Assembly (NCBI GenBank): GCA_900318545.1
Contig: ONLC01000015.1
Location: 1-15,401, forward strand
Direction of reading: 5' to 3'
Origin: an uncultured Eubacteriales bacterium
Lineage (GTDB): Bacteria > Bacillota > Clostridia > Oscillospirales > Ruminococcaceae
Length of the DNA: 15,401 bases
Within the stretch, counting starts at the first letter, position 1. The number at the start of each line of letters is the position of its first letter. Shown here in pieces: positions 6,842 through 13,179 of this stretch. Under the pieces are notes generated by a model. That model ran no database searches. It saw only the letters and a program-made list of their open reading frames with translations, and was not told the DNA's origin. Made by a program: the position numbers and the translations under genes.

Positions 6842-7636
6842 ATGTTCATTTGCAGACTGCTTGAAAGGTATGGTCTTTTGGAAAACGAGTACACTGAGCT
6901 GCTTTCTAAGGAGAGCTATGATATAAATGATCTGGTTGAGATCGTGAAAATACTCAGAAGTGAAAACGGCTGCCCTTGGGATAAGGTGCAGACTCATAAG
7001 ACTATCAAGAAGGATTTCCTCGAAGAGGTTTATGAGGTCATGGAAGCGATTGATCTTGAAAGCCCTGAAATGATGAGGGAAGAGCTTGGAGATGTTCTGC
7101 TGCAGGTAGTTTTTCATTGTGTACTGGAGACCGAGGAGAAGCATTTCGGACTGTCGGAGGTCACAACGGATATATGCAGGAAGCTGATAGTAAGGCATCC
7201 TCATGTGTTCGGTGATGTTCAGGCTGATACTGTTGATAAGGTGTTGACTAACTGGGATTCGATAAAGAAAGAGACCAAGGGGCAGGAAACATATACGCAG
7301 ACGCTGGAGAGCGTACCGAAGAATTTCCCGGCACTGATGAGAGCTCAGAAGCTTGTTAAGAGAGCAGACAGAGCAGGAGCAGATGTCGGCGGAGTTGAGG
7401 AGCTGACCGGGAAGATAAGCGAGCTTGCAGGACAGGTCGCAGAGAGAGACGGGGCAGGCAGCAGGGAAGAGGCTGTAAGGGCACTGGGACAGCTGATGTT
7501 CGAGTGTGCGGCACTTGCAAGGGTGCTTGATGCTGATGCTGAGGAAACTCTCACCGATGAGAATAATGCGTATATAGAACGCTTCAGACAGGCAGAGGAA
7601 CAGGCAAGGCAAAACGGGTCTGAGATCAGGCTCTGA
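6842..7636 (+). CDS. mazG: MazG nucleoside triphosphate pyrophosphohydrolase
   Basis: An all-alpha NTP pyrophosphohydrolase that hydrolyses (d)NTPs to NMP and PPi and is thought to clear abnormal nucleotides or lower ppGpp. From ATG 6842 it has 264 residues. The first MazG domain (~28-150) is complete: LRSENGCPWDKVQTH (39-52), EEVYE (61-65) and EELGD (80-84) carry the metal-binding acids. The second domain (~155-255) starts well (SVPKNFPALMRAQKLVKRA) but the equivalent of EELGDLLF reads RALGQLMF, so key acids are gone. Residues 1-27 precede the usual MazG start. The Bacillus homologue YabN carries a tetrapyrrole-methylase domain there; this protein does not. Start is uncertain: TTG 6824 (AAAGG only 3 nt away) would add six residues. 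Confidence 0.92.
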   Translation: MFICRLLERYGLLENEYTELLSKESYDINDLVEIVKILRSENGCPWDKVQTHKTIKKDFLEEVYEVMEAIDLESPEMMREELGDVLLQVVFHCVLETEEKHFGLSEVTTDICRKLIVRHPHVFGDVQADTVDKVLTNWDSIKKETKGQETYTQTLESVPKNFPALMRAQKLVKRADRAGADVGGVEELTGKISELAGQVAERDGAGSREEAVRALGQLMFECAALARVLDADAEETLTDENNAYIERFRQAEEQARQNGSEIRL

Positions 7637-7696
7637 GCATAGATTTCGCGTAAGGCGAGTAAAAAGTAAACAATGGACATTAAGTCCGATCAAAAT

Positions 7697-7701
7697 GGAG
7701 G
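7697..7701 (+). promoter_or_regulatory. Ribosome binding site deciding the HU start
   Basis: GGAGG lies 8 nt before ATG 7710. An in-frame ATG at 7695 overlaps this site and would add five non-conserved residues, so it is rejected as the start. Confidence 0.85.
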
Positions 7702-7709
7702 TTAAAACA

Positions 7710-7985
7710 ATGACAAAGGCAGAACTCATCAGTGCTATCGCAGCGAAGGGCGAGTATTCTAAGAAGGACGCAGAGAAGGCTCTCGCAGCAGTAACAGATT
7801 CTATCACAGAGGCTCTTGCAGCAGGCGAGAAGATCTCTCTCGTAGGCTTTGGTACTTTCTCTGTAAAGGACAGAGCAGCAAAGACTTCTATCAACCCCAG
7901 AACTAAGGAGAAGATTGATGTTCCTGCAAAGAAGGTTCCTGCATTCAAGGCTGGAAAGGCTTTCAAGGACGCTGTAAACAAGTAA
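7710..7985 (+). CDS. HU-family DNA-binding protein
   Basis: A 91-residue histone-like protein, the standard HU length; it works as a dimer that bends and compacts DNA. It begins MTKAELISAIA, has the VGFGTFSV core turn (45-52) and the DNA-intercalating beta-arm around INPRTKEKIDVPAKKVPAFK (61-80) with the conserved Pro63. Codon use is strongly biased (AAG for Lys, GCA for Ala, TCT for Ser, GTA for Val, AGA for Arg), as expected for a very abundant protein. Start ATG 7710 follows a perfect GGAGG. A terminator sits 10 nt after the stop, so the HU message can end before rqcP. I see no clear promoter in 7637-7696, only short hairpins (TCGC/GCGA and GGAC/GTCC). Confidence 0.97.
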   Translation: MTKAELISAIAAKGEYSKKDAEKALAAVTDSITEALAAGEKISLVGFGTFSVKDRAAKTSINPRTKEKIDVPAKKVPAFKAGKAFKDAVNK

Positions 7986-7994
7986 TTGTTTGTT

Positions 7995-8027
7995 AGACCT
8001 GGCCTCTAGTAGGTCAGGTCTTTTTTT
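7995..8027 (+). terminator. Terminator between HU and rqcP
   Basis: AGACCTGGCCT (7995-8005) pairs with AGGTCAGGTCT (8011-8021) with one G-U wobble and a 5-nt loop, followed by TTTTTT. The rqcP ribosome site starts only ~6 nt later and no promoter lies between, so rqcP probably depends on partial read-through. Confidence 0.9.
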
Positions 8028-8033
8028 ATGGAA

Positions 8034-8038
8034 AGGAG
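8034..8038 (+). promoter_or_regulatory. Ribosome binding site for rqcP
   Basis: AGGAG is 5 nt before ATG 8044. The frame is open upstream to a TTG at 7990, but that runs through the terminator hairpin and has no ribosome site. Confidence 0.85.
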
Positions 8039-8043
8039 AACGT

Positions 8044-8286
8044 ATGAGACTGGATAAGTATCTGAAGGTCACAAGGCTCATAAAGAGGCGTACAGTCGCC
8101 AATGAGGCATGTGATGCAGGCAGAGTGACCGTAAATGACAAGGTCGCAAGGGCATCATATGATGTTAAGGTCGGAGATGTTATCACCATTTCACTTGGTA
8201 CAAGACCAATAACCGTAAAGGTGCTGGGCGTGAACGAGGTCGTCAGAAAGGAAGAGGCGGCTCAGTACTACGAGGTAATAGGATAA
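8044..8286 (+). CDS. rqcP: RqcP/YabO-type S4 RNA-binding protein
   Basis: An 80-residue single S4-domain protein. MRLDKYLKVTRLIKRRTVANEACDAGRVTVND covers the alpha-helical S4 core and its RNA-contacting Arg/Lys residues; VKVGDVITI is the usual following strand. Length and position after spoVB/yabM-mazG match Bacillus YabO (RqcP), which binds the 50S subunit with RqcH and helps add Ala tails to stalled peptides in ribosome quality control. The E. coli Hsp15 relative is longer. In Bacillus and many spore-forming Clostridia yabP and yabQ follow; here the cluster stops and the next gene is on the other strand. The gene is downstream of a terminator, so its level is likely much lower than HU. Confidence 0.9.
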   Translation: MRLDKYLKVTRLIKRRTVANEACDAGRVTVNDKVARASYDVKVGDVITISLGTRPITVKVLGVNEVVRKEEAAQYYEVIG

Positions 8287-8315
8287 AAAAACGGCATCCG
8301 CAATAGGATGCCGTT
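8283..8315 (-). terminator. Shared hairpin between rqcP and the exported protein gene
   Basis: AACGGCATCC (8290-8299) pairs with GGATGCCGTT (8306-8315) over a 6-nt loop. On the minus strand the stem is followed by a run of T (A-run at 8284-8290 on plus), a good terminator for the gene ending at 8332. On the plus strand it follows the rqcP stop but lacks a T-run. Confidence 0.85.
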
Positions 8316-8331
8316 CATTGTATTATCTGAT

Positions 8332-9990
8332 TTATACCTGTGTGCTTCCTGTGATCTGCTTGAGATCTCCGAGGTCGAAATCATCAAGATCATAGTTCAG
8401 ATCATAGCCGTAGTCATAGTCATCATCATAGTCGTAATCATAATCATCATCATAGTCGTAATCATAATCATCGTCTTCGATAATGTAGCTGCCTGATCTG
8501 CCGTTGAAAAACTCGTTATATAAATCCTCGCCCAGTACAGACTTAATGTTCTCAAGGAACTTATCAGTATCTACAGTATCGAGGAACTCGTTTCTTGAAG
8601 CCTCATCAGTGATGTCGTAGATCTTGCCTGTAGGGACTGTAACCTCCTTAACGTCTGTCTTCTTGCCCTCAAAGCTTACAGTAATGAAGTTCTCTCCATT
8701 GTAGCCTGTGTCAACTGTAAGGTTCATTTCGTCCTCGCTTACGCTGGTGATTATCTCAAGCCAGCCGGAAACAGGTGTGCCGTCATTATCGGCACTGCCG
8801 TCAATTCTGATAGAGCCGCCGTTAGGACCTACATTTGTAAGTGTGAGCTTGCCCTCTACAGCGTCATCATCAATGTCGGATTTTAGCTCAAAGCTGCCGT
8901 TTGTAACTCCGTCCTCTTCCTCAGCTGCACCTACAATAGTAAGGCTTCCGTTTTCAGCATAAGCCAAATTGAAGTCAACAGCAGTAACAGTACCTGTAAG
9001 AACAGTCTTGCAGTCCATTACAAAGCCTTCCTGATCTATCTTGAAGCCTGCGGGTATATCCTGATTGAAGTAAACATCAAAGGAGAACAGCTCGCCTGCA
9101 TCCTTGACGCTGTCGCCATATTCTGCCATGAGCTTGTCGATAAAGTCGCTGTAGCTGATGCCAAGATTTGTTCCCTGAGATGCAGCAGTGGTTGAGATCT
9201 GATCATACAGATCTGAAAGGTACTGGTCATTCTTAGCCTGCTCAAGGACAGCCTTCAGAATATTGTAAAGGTCATTTCCGGTGAGCGTATAGGTCTTTGT
9301 AGTATAGCTGTACTCGTAGCCGCTGATGTCACCGCTTACGTCATCTCCGTCCTTGCCCTCGGGGAAGTTATCAGCTATAGCCTGAGCATATCCGCTGAGG
9401 CTCTCTGTCATAGCAGCAGGGTCAAACTGGAAAGAACCTGCAAGCTGTTCAAGCTGAGAGAAATCAAAGCTCTGAGTAAGCTGGCTCTGAGCCTGCGATA
9501 TAAACTCCTCATAGTTTACGGACATATAAGCATCAGACAGCTGAGGCACCTGTACATAAGCATTTCCGCTATCTCTGTCAATAACAGCGTTGAGAGAAAC
9601 AAGATCGTTGTCATTATAAAGCAGTGCCAGATCAGCAGAAGCCTTGTTTCCATTCTGATTTGCATTTGCAGTAATTGCAATGCTGCCCATATCACTCTTA
9701 CCTGAAAGCTTCTTAAAGCCTTCACCGAAAGTAATTGCAGCCTTAGCATCATAAGAAAAATCAAGCTCACCCTTGAGCGCCTTTTCAGCATTCTCAACTA
9801 CCTCTGTAGTGGTTGCAGCGTTGAAGCCGTCTGTCAGCTTTTCAACAGGGCTTACAACATCAGTAGCGGACTTCTTGCCGCTCTTGGAGTCGCTGTCCTT
9901 ATTAACAAGCACATATCCGAGGGCAGAGCCTGCGATTGAAACACCGAGAACTCCTGCCAGGACAGGTGTAAGAAGCTTAGATTTTACCAT
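8332..9990 (-). CDS. Membrane-anchored exported protein of unknown function with Asp/Tyr-rich tail
   Basis: I do not recognise a named family. The 552-residue protein starts with a Lys-containing N-region and one hydrophobic helix (~6-30, LLTPVLAGVLGVSIAGSALG then YVLV) without a lipobox Cys, so it is a signal anchor or signal peptide and the rest lies outside the membrane. A Lys/Ser/Asp linker follows. The body (~60-490) is rich in Asp, Ser, Thr and beta-strand patterns (for example GSLTIVGAAEEEDG, GSFELKSDIDDDAVEGKLTL), like large beta-rich surface proteins of Ruminococcaceae. Residues ~505-545 are almost only Asp and Tyr. ATG 9990 has AAGGAGGAG at 9996-10004. It has its own promoter and terminator, so it is not in the upstream heptad-protein operon despite the shared strand. 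Confidence 0.85.
   Translation of the reverse strand: MVKSKLLTPVLAGVLGVSIAGSALGYVLVNKDSDSKSGKKSATDVVSPVEKLTDGFNAATTTEVVENAEKALKGELDFSYDAKAAITFGEGFKKLSGKSDMGSIAITANANQNGNKASADLALLYNDNDLVSLNAVIDRDSGNAYVQVPQLSDAYMSVNYEEFISQAQSQLTQSFDFSQLEQLAGSFQFDPAAMTESLSGYAQAIADNFPEGKDGDDVSGDISGYEYSYTTKTYTLTGNDLYNILKAVLEQAKNDQYLSDLYDQISTTAASQGTNLGISYSDFIDKLMAEYGDSVKDAGELFSFDVYFNQDIPAGFKIDQEGFVMDCKTVLTGTVTAVDFNLAYAENGSLTIVGAAEEEDGVTNGSFELKSDIDDDAVEGKLTLTNVGPNGGSIRIDGSADNDGTPVSGWLEIITSVSEDEMNLTVDTGYNGENFITVSFEGKKTDVKEVTVPTGKIYDITDEASRNEFLDTVDTDKFLENIKSVLGEDLYNEFFNGRSGSYIIEDDDYDYDYDDDYDYDYDDDYDYGYDLNYDLDDFDLGDLKQITGSTQV
8421..8468. repeat. Perfect 24-bp tandem repeat in the Asp/Tyr tail
   Basis: Two identical 24-bp units (8421-8444 and 8445-8468) each encode an eight-residue block of Asp and Tyr (on the minus strand); degenerate copies continue to ~8398. 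Being in frame, loss or gain of a unit would change tail length by eight residues without a frameshift. Confidence 0.9.
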
Positions 9991-10075
9991 AATAACTCCT
10001 CCTTAAGCTTTACTCTTATATAGTTTGTTCTTATCATTTTTCTGAGACTAAAAAAGTCTATTATCTTACAGATAA

Positions 10076-10104
10076 ACTATAACATACATTTCCCATATTG
10101 TCAA
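10076..10104 (-). promoter_or_regulatory. Sigma-A promoter for the exported protein gene
   Basis: Minus strand: perfect TTGACA (10099-10104), 17-nt spacer, TATAGT (10076-10081). The start is expected near 10069, giving a ~79-nt leader before ATG 9990 that contains a small hairpin (AGACT/AGTCT, 10046-10060). Confidence 0.88.
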
Positions 10105-10113
10105 CAGCAATAA

Positions 10114-10135
10114 GGTTACAATTACGGTTACGATT
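10114..10135. promoter_or_regulatory. Short direct repeats just upstream of the exported-protein promoter
   Basis: GGTTACAATT (10114-10123) and GGTTACGATT (10126-10135) repeat with a 12-bp period, and the TTAC core recurs every 6 bp. They lie 9 bp upstream of the -35 box on the minus strand, where activators commonly bind. No regulator can be named. Confidence 0.4.
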
Positions 10136-10192
10136 CACAGGCTTTATGCACATATCTCACAAATTGTTAATATGTTTATATCTACTAGCTAT

Positions 10193-10223
10193 AAAAAAAG
10201 CAGCCCCGAACTCTCGGAGCTGC
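10193..10223 (-). terminator. Terminator of the MMPL/heptad-protein operon
   Basis: On the minus strand, GCAGCTCCGA pairs with TCGGGGCTGC (10-bp stem with one G-U, 4-nt loop GAGT; 10200-10223) and is followed by seven T. It lies 9 nt after the heptad-protein stop codon. Confidence 0.93.
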
Positions 10224-10232
10224 CTGTGTGCT

Positions 10233-13160
10233 TTATTCCTCGGGCTCTGCTGCCTCAGTTTCGTATACGAACTTAACCGTGCTGTGAGTATCCTTAGCTG
10301 CACCCGAGAAGCTGTCTGCCTCTGCGGCTGCCTCCTTGATAGCCTTTATCCTGTCTATCAGTGAGGGGAGGTTATCCTTGTAAGCATTTATGATCTTATC
10401 AATTGCCTCAGTTTTGAATTTGTCCATGCCATCGCTTAGCTCCTTGGCACCGTCTTCAAGCTGCTGAACGCCGTCAGTGAGCTTTCCTGTGCCCTTTTTG
10501 AGCTCGCCTACACCGCTGAACAGCTTAGCACTGCCTGCGGAGAGCGTATTGCTGCCCGATGCAAGCTCAGCAAGTGAGCTGTAAAGAGTAGCCGTACCGT
10601 TCTTCATTTCAACGCTGCCGCTTGAAAGCTGAGCAAGACCGTTATCAAGAGCTTTAGCACCGCTTGTCAGGTCGGGCATATTTGAATTGAGCGCAGCTGT
10701 ACCTGCTTTAAGCTGAGATACGCCCGATTTGAGGTCTCCGCTGACCTTCTGATCGAGGGTGTTAAGTCCGCCCGATATCTGCGAAACACCACTCTTGACC
10801 TCGCCCTTAACGCTGTCATTAAGGGTGCTGAGTCCGCCCGAAAGCTGAGAAACACCACTCTTTAATGTGCTGTTTGAGCCGTTTACGCTGTCATTAAGAG
10901 AGCTCAGTCCGCCTGAAAGCTGAGATACACCGCTCTTTAAGGTGCTGGAGCTTCCGTTTATCTGCTCGTTGAGCTGTTCTATGCCGCCGCTGAGGGCAGC
11001 CATGCCGTTTTTAAGTGTGCTGTCGCTGCCGTTTACGCTTGCATTGAGCTTATCGGTTCCGGCCTTTATCTGAGCAACTCCGCCCTTTAGCTCGCCAAGC
11101 TTTTCGGTGATCGAGTCAGCATCAATGCCTGATACCATATCATTTACCGAGGTCTTTATCTGACCTGCACCGTTCGAGAGTGCAGCTGCACTGTCGGAGA
11201 GGGAAGCCGTAGGATTGCCGCCTGCATCATAAGCTGTGCCGCCCGAAACAAGAGCGTTGTATATATTCTGCTGACCTGCGATAGTCTGCTGAAGAGTTGC
11301 AATAGCCGTCTGAACAGATGCATCGGGGTTCTCTATAGCCTGGAGTGCTGCAAGTGCCTGCTGGTTAGCTGAGATAGTTGTCTGTAAATTTGCAGCTGCA
11401 GTATTAATTCCTGCTGAAAGCTGTGAAGCGCCGCCGGAGAGCTGATCCATTCCGCCGTTAAACTGCTCCATACCCTCAGACAGGTCGGGCAGATCGCCAA
11501 TGCCTTCGTTTACCTTTGCATTGAGCTGGTCAACTCCTGCGGATAGCTGAGCCACACCGTTTGCAAGGCTCTGAGCGTTATCCTTGCCGTAAAGGCCGTA
11601 GTAAAGCTGGTCGCTGCCCTGATCGAGGGCTGCTACACCGTTTGCAAGGCTGTTCTGATTGTTCTTGCCGTAAAGGCCGTAGTAAAGGTTTCCCGCACCG
11701 TTATTGAGGGCAGAAACACCGTTTGAAAGGCTGTTTGTATTATCCTTGCCGTACAGACCGTAGTAAAGCGAGCCTGCTCCGTTATTAAGGGCGGAAACTC
11801 CGTTTTCAAGGCTGTTTTTGTTGTTCTTTCCGTAGAAGCTGTCATAAAGCTGACCTGCACCCTTGTTGAGGGCAGAAACTCCGCTTGCAAGGCTGCTGTC
11901 GCCTGAGAAGAGGGAGTCATACAGCGTCTTAGATGCAATATCGAGCTGACCCACACCGCCTGCTATTTTGCCTGCACCGTCAGAGAGGGCTGCCGAGCCG
12001 TTCTTTGCACTTGCAAGGCCGTTTGAGATCTGAGCTGCTGCGGAGTCAAGCTTAGCGGAGCCGTCCTTTATCTGTCCTGCACCCGAAGAAAGCTTCTGAG
12101 CACCTGTGTTAAGCTCATTTGAGCCCGAATAAAGCTGATCAATTCCGTTTACCAGTGTACCCGAGCTCTTATTGAGTGTTTTTATGCCGTCATAAAGCTT
12201 AGCGGAGCCGTCAACCAGCTTATCAGCTGCATCGGTGAGCTCATCAAGCTTAGCCTCGATCTCATCGAGAGTATCCTCGTAGTCAACGTCAAAGCGTGAG
12301 AACACCTCGTTGGTAACAGCAGTGAAGGAGGTCTTCATCTCAAAGTTCTTTACATCAGCTGTGATCTCGAAGTACTCGGGCATCATTATTTCATCGTGAT
12401 CCTCAAGGCCTAAGCTCTTCTTCATTCCGGGCAGGCCTATGCCTAAGATAATATCACGGCTGCCGTCCGAGATGATCCTTGCGTTTGTTACCTTAACGTT
12501 TGAGAATATCTCATTATCGAGGATAAGTCCCGTAGCACAAAGGTAAGGAACATATATCTCCTCATTCTTATTGCCTATCTTGACTGTCTTTTTAGCCTTG
12601 TTTGTATACTCGTATCTTACGGTGAGCTTTCCGCTCTCACCGATGATCTCGGTGGGGTCAACCTTTTTGCCGTCAAGAGTATATGTTATCTTAATGTCGA
12701 TAGGAGCTTCCTTGTCAGTGTAGCCCTTGTAGTAGATGTCACCGCCGTTGGTGTTCCAGGTCATGCTGTCGCCGCTGCCTGTGTAGGACTCGTCGGTTTT
12801 AACGTTCTCAATGTCTGTCAGGTCTGAAGCGTCGGGCAGCTTTTTCAGACCGTCGGGATTTTTCAGCCAGTCACTGACGATAGTTTTAGTCTGCTTTCCC
12901 GAGGGGTCAGTCATAACGAATACGGTCTCGTCCTTTACCAGACCGTCATACTCCTTTACCTTTACTGTCGGAGCAGTAAGCTTGAATTCCTCGTTTTTGC
13001 TGTCCTTGGCGTCAGCCTTGGAATCCGACTTGGAATCGGCCGATGCCTTTGTATCAGTCTTAGCGTCAGCTTTTGTATCTGCTGCAGCATACATTCCCGT
13101 GCTTGCTGCCGAAAGTACAATTGCGAGAACTCCTGCGATAAGCTTATTTGTGTTTTTCAT
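10233..13160 (-). CDS. Secreted LxxG-heptad repeat protein, partner of the MMPL transporter
   Basis: A 975-residue exported protein of the X-X-X-Leu-X-X-Gly heptad type, as found in YhgE/Pip-like and MMPL-linked proteins. Order: signal peptide (~1-25, NTNKLIAGVLAIVLSAASTG then MYAAA), a Lys/Asp/Ala/Ser linker (~26-57), a mixed beta domain (~58-295), then ~600 residues (298-910) of LxxG heptads such as LSSGAGQIKDG, and a charged C-terminus with no membrane helix. Unlike YhgE/Pip it has no C-terminal transmembrane block, so it is probably released to the wall or held by its partner. Two sets of longer repeats are embedded. It starts 19 nt after the MMPL stop with AGGAGA 7 nt before its ATG, so the two form one operon. 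A long rod or stalk serving the transporter is my inference. Confidence 0.9.
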   Translation of the reverse strand: MKNTNKLIAGVLAIVLSAASTGMYAAADTKADAKTDTKASADSKSDSKADAKDSKNEEFKLTAPTVKVKEYDGLVKDETVFVMTDPSGKQTKTIVSDWLKNPDGLKKLPDASDLTDIENVKTDESYTGSGDSMTWNTNGGDIYYKGYTDKEAPIDIKITYTLDGKKVDPTEIIGESGKLTVRYEYTNKAKKTVKIGNKNEEIYVPYLCATGLILDNEIFSNVKVTNARIISDGSRDIILGIGLPGMKKSLGLEDHDEIMMPEYFEITADVKNFEMKTSFTAVTNEVFSRFDVDYEDTLDEIEAKLDELTDAADKLVDGSAKLYDGIKTLNKSSGTLVNGIDQLYSGSNELNTGAQKLSSGAGQIKDGSAKLDSAAAQISNGLASAKNGSAALSDGAGKIAGGVGQLDIASKTLYDSLFSGDSSLASGVSALNKGAGQLYDSFYGKNNKNSLENGVSALNNGAGSLYYGLYGKDNTNSLSNGVSALNNGAGNLYYGLYGKNNQNSLANGVAALDQGSDQLYYGLYGKDNAQSLANGVAQLSAGVDQLNAKVNEGIGDLPDLSEGMEQFNGGMDQLSGGASQLSAGINTAAANLQTTISANQQALAALQAIENPDASVQTAIATLQQTIAGQQNIYNALVSGGTAYDAGGNPTASLSDSAAALSNGAGQIKTSVNDMVSGIDADSITEKLGELKGGVAQIKAGTDKLNASVNGSDSTLKNGMAALSGGIEQLNEQINGSSSTLKSGVSQLSGGLSSLNDSVNGSNSTLKSGVSQLSGGLSTLNDSVKGEVKSGVSQISGGLNTLDQKVSGDLKSGVSQLKAGTAALNSNMPDLTSGAKALDNGLAQLSSGSVEMKNGTATLYSSLAELASGSNTLSAGSAKLFSGVGELKKGTGKLTDGVQQLEDGAKELSDGMDKFKTEAIDKIINAYKDNLPSLIDRIKAIKEAAAEADSFSGAAKDTHSTVKFVYETEAAEPEE
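10671..11021 (-). repeat. Five ~21-25-residue modules in the heptad protein
   Basis: Residues 714-830 consist of modules of 25, 25, 24, 22 and 21 residues with the frame (ST)LKSGVSQLSGGL-x-x-LN. The second and third are nearly identical (STLKSGVSQLSGGLSSLNDS against STLKSGVSQLSGGLSTLNDS), pointing to recent duplication, while the last two are shortened at the start. Confidence 0.85.
11571..11894 (-). repeat. Four 81-bp (27-residue) tandem repeats in the heptad protein
   Basis: Residues 423-530 are exactly four units of 27 residues. Each begins SL-x-NG/SG-V-x-AL and ends LYYGLYGK(D/N)N or, in the first copy, LYDSFYGKNN. The heptad pattern is thus broken at regular spacing by a Tyr/Gly-rich insert. 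A fifth SLANGV start follows but then returns to ordinary heptads. Confidence 0.9.
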
Positions 13161-13179
13161 GTTCGTCTCTCCTATCTGT

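Noticed and set aside
6761..7981. 406-codon open frame on the minus strand
   Set aside because: It lies opposite mazG and HU, both of which have clear family motifs and start signals; the antisense product shows no domain pattern.
7990..8043. Upstream TTG start for rqcP
   Set aside because: The extension runs through the terminator hairpin; AGGAG 5 nt before ATG 8044 fixes the start.
8308..8496. Short hydrophobic Ile/Val-rich plus-strand frame resembling a membrane peptide
   Set aside because: It is the antisense of the Asp/Tyr codon repeat (GAT/TAT read backwards give ATC/ATA) and has no ribosome site.
11571..11894. CRISPR-like regular repeats
   Set aside because: The 81-bp period is contiguous with no unique spacers, stays in frame and encodes protein modules.
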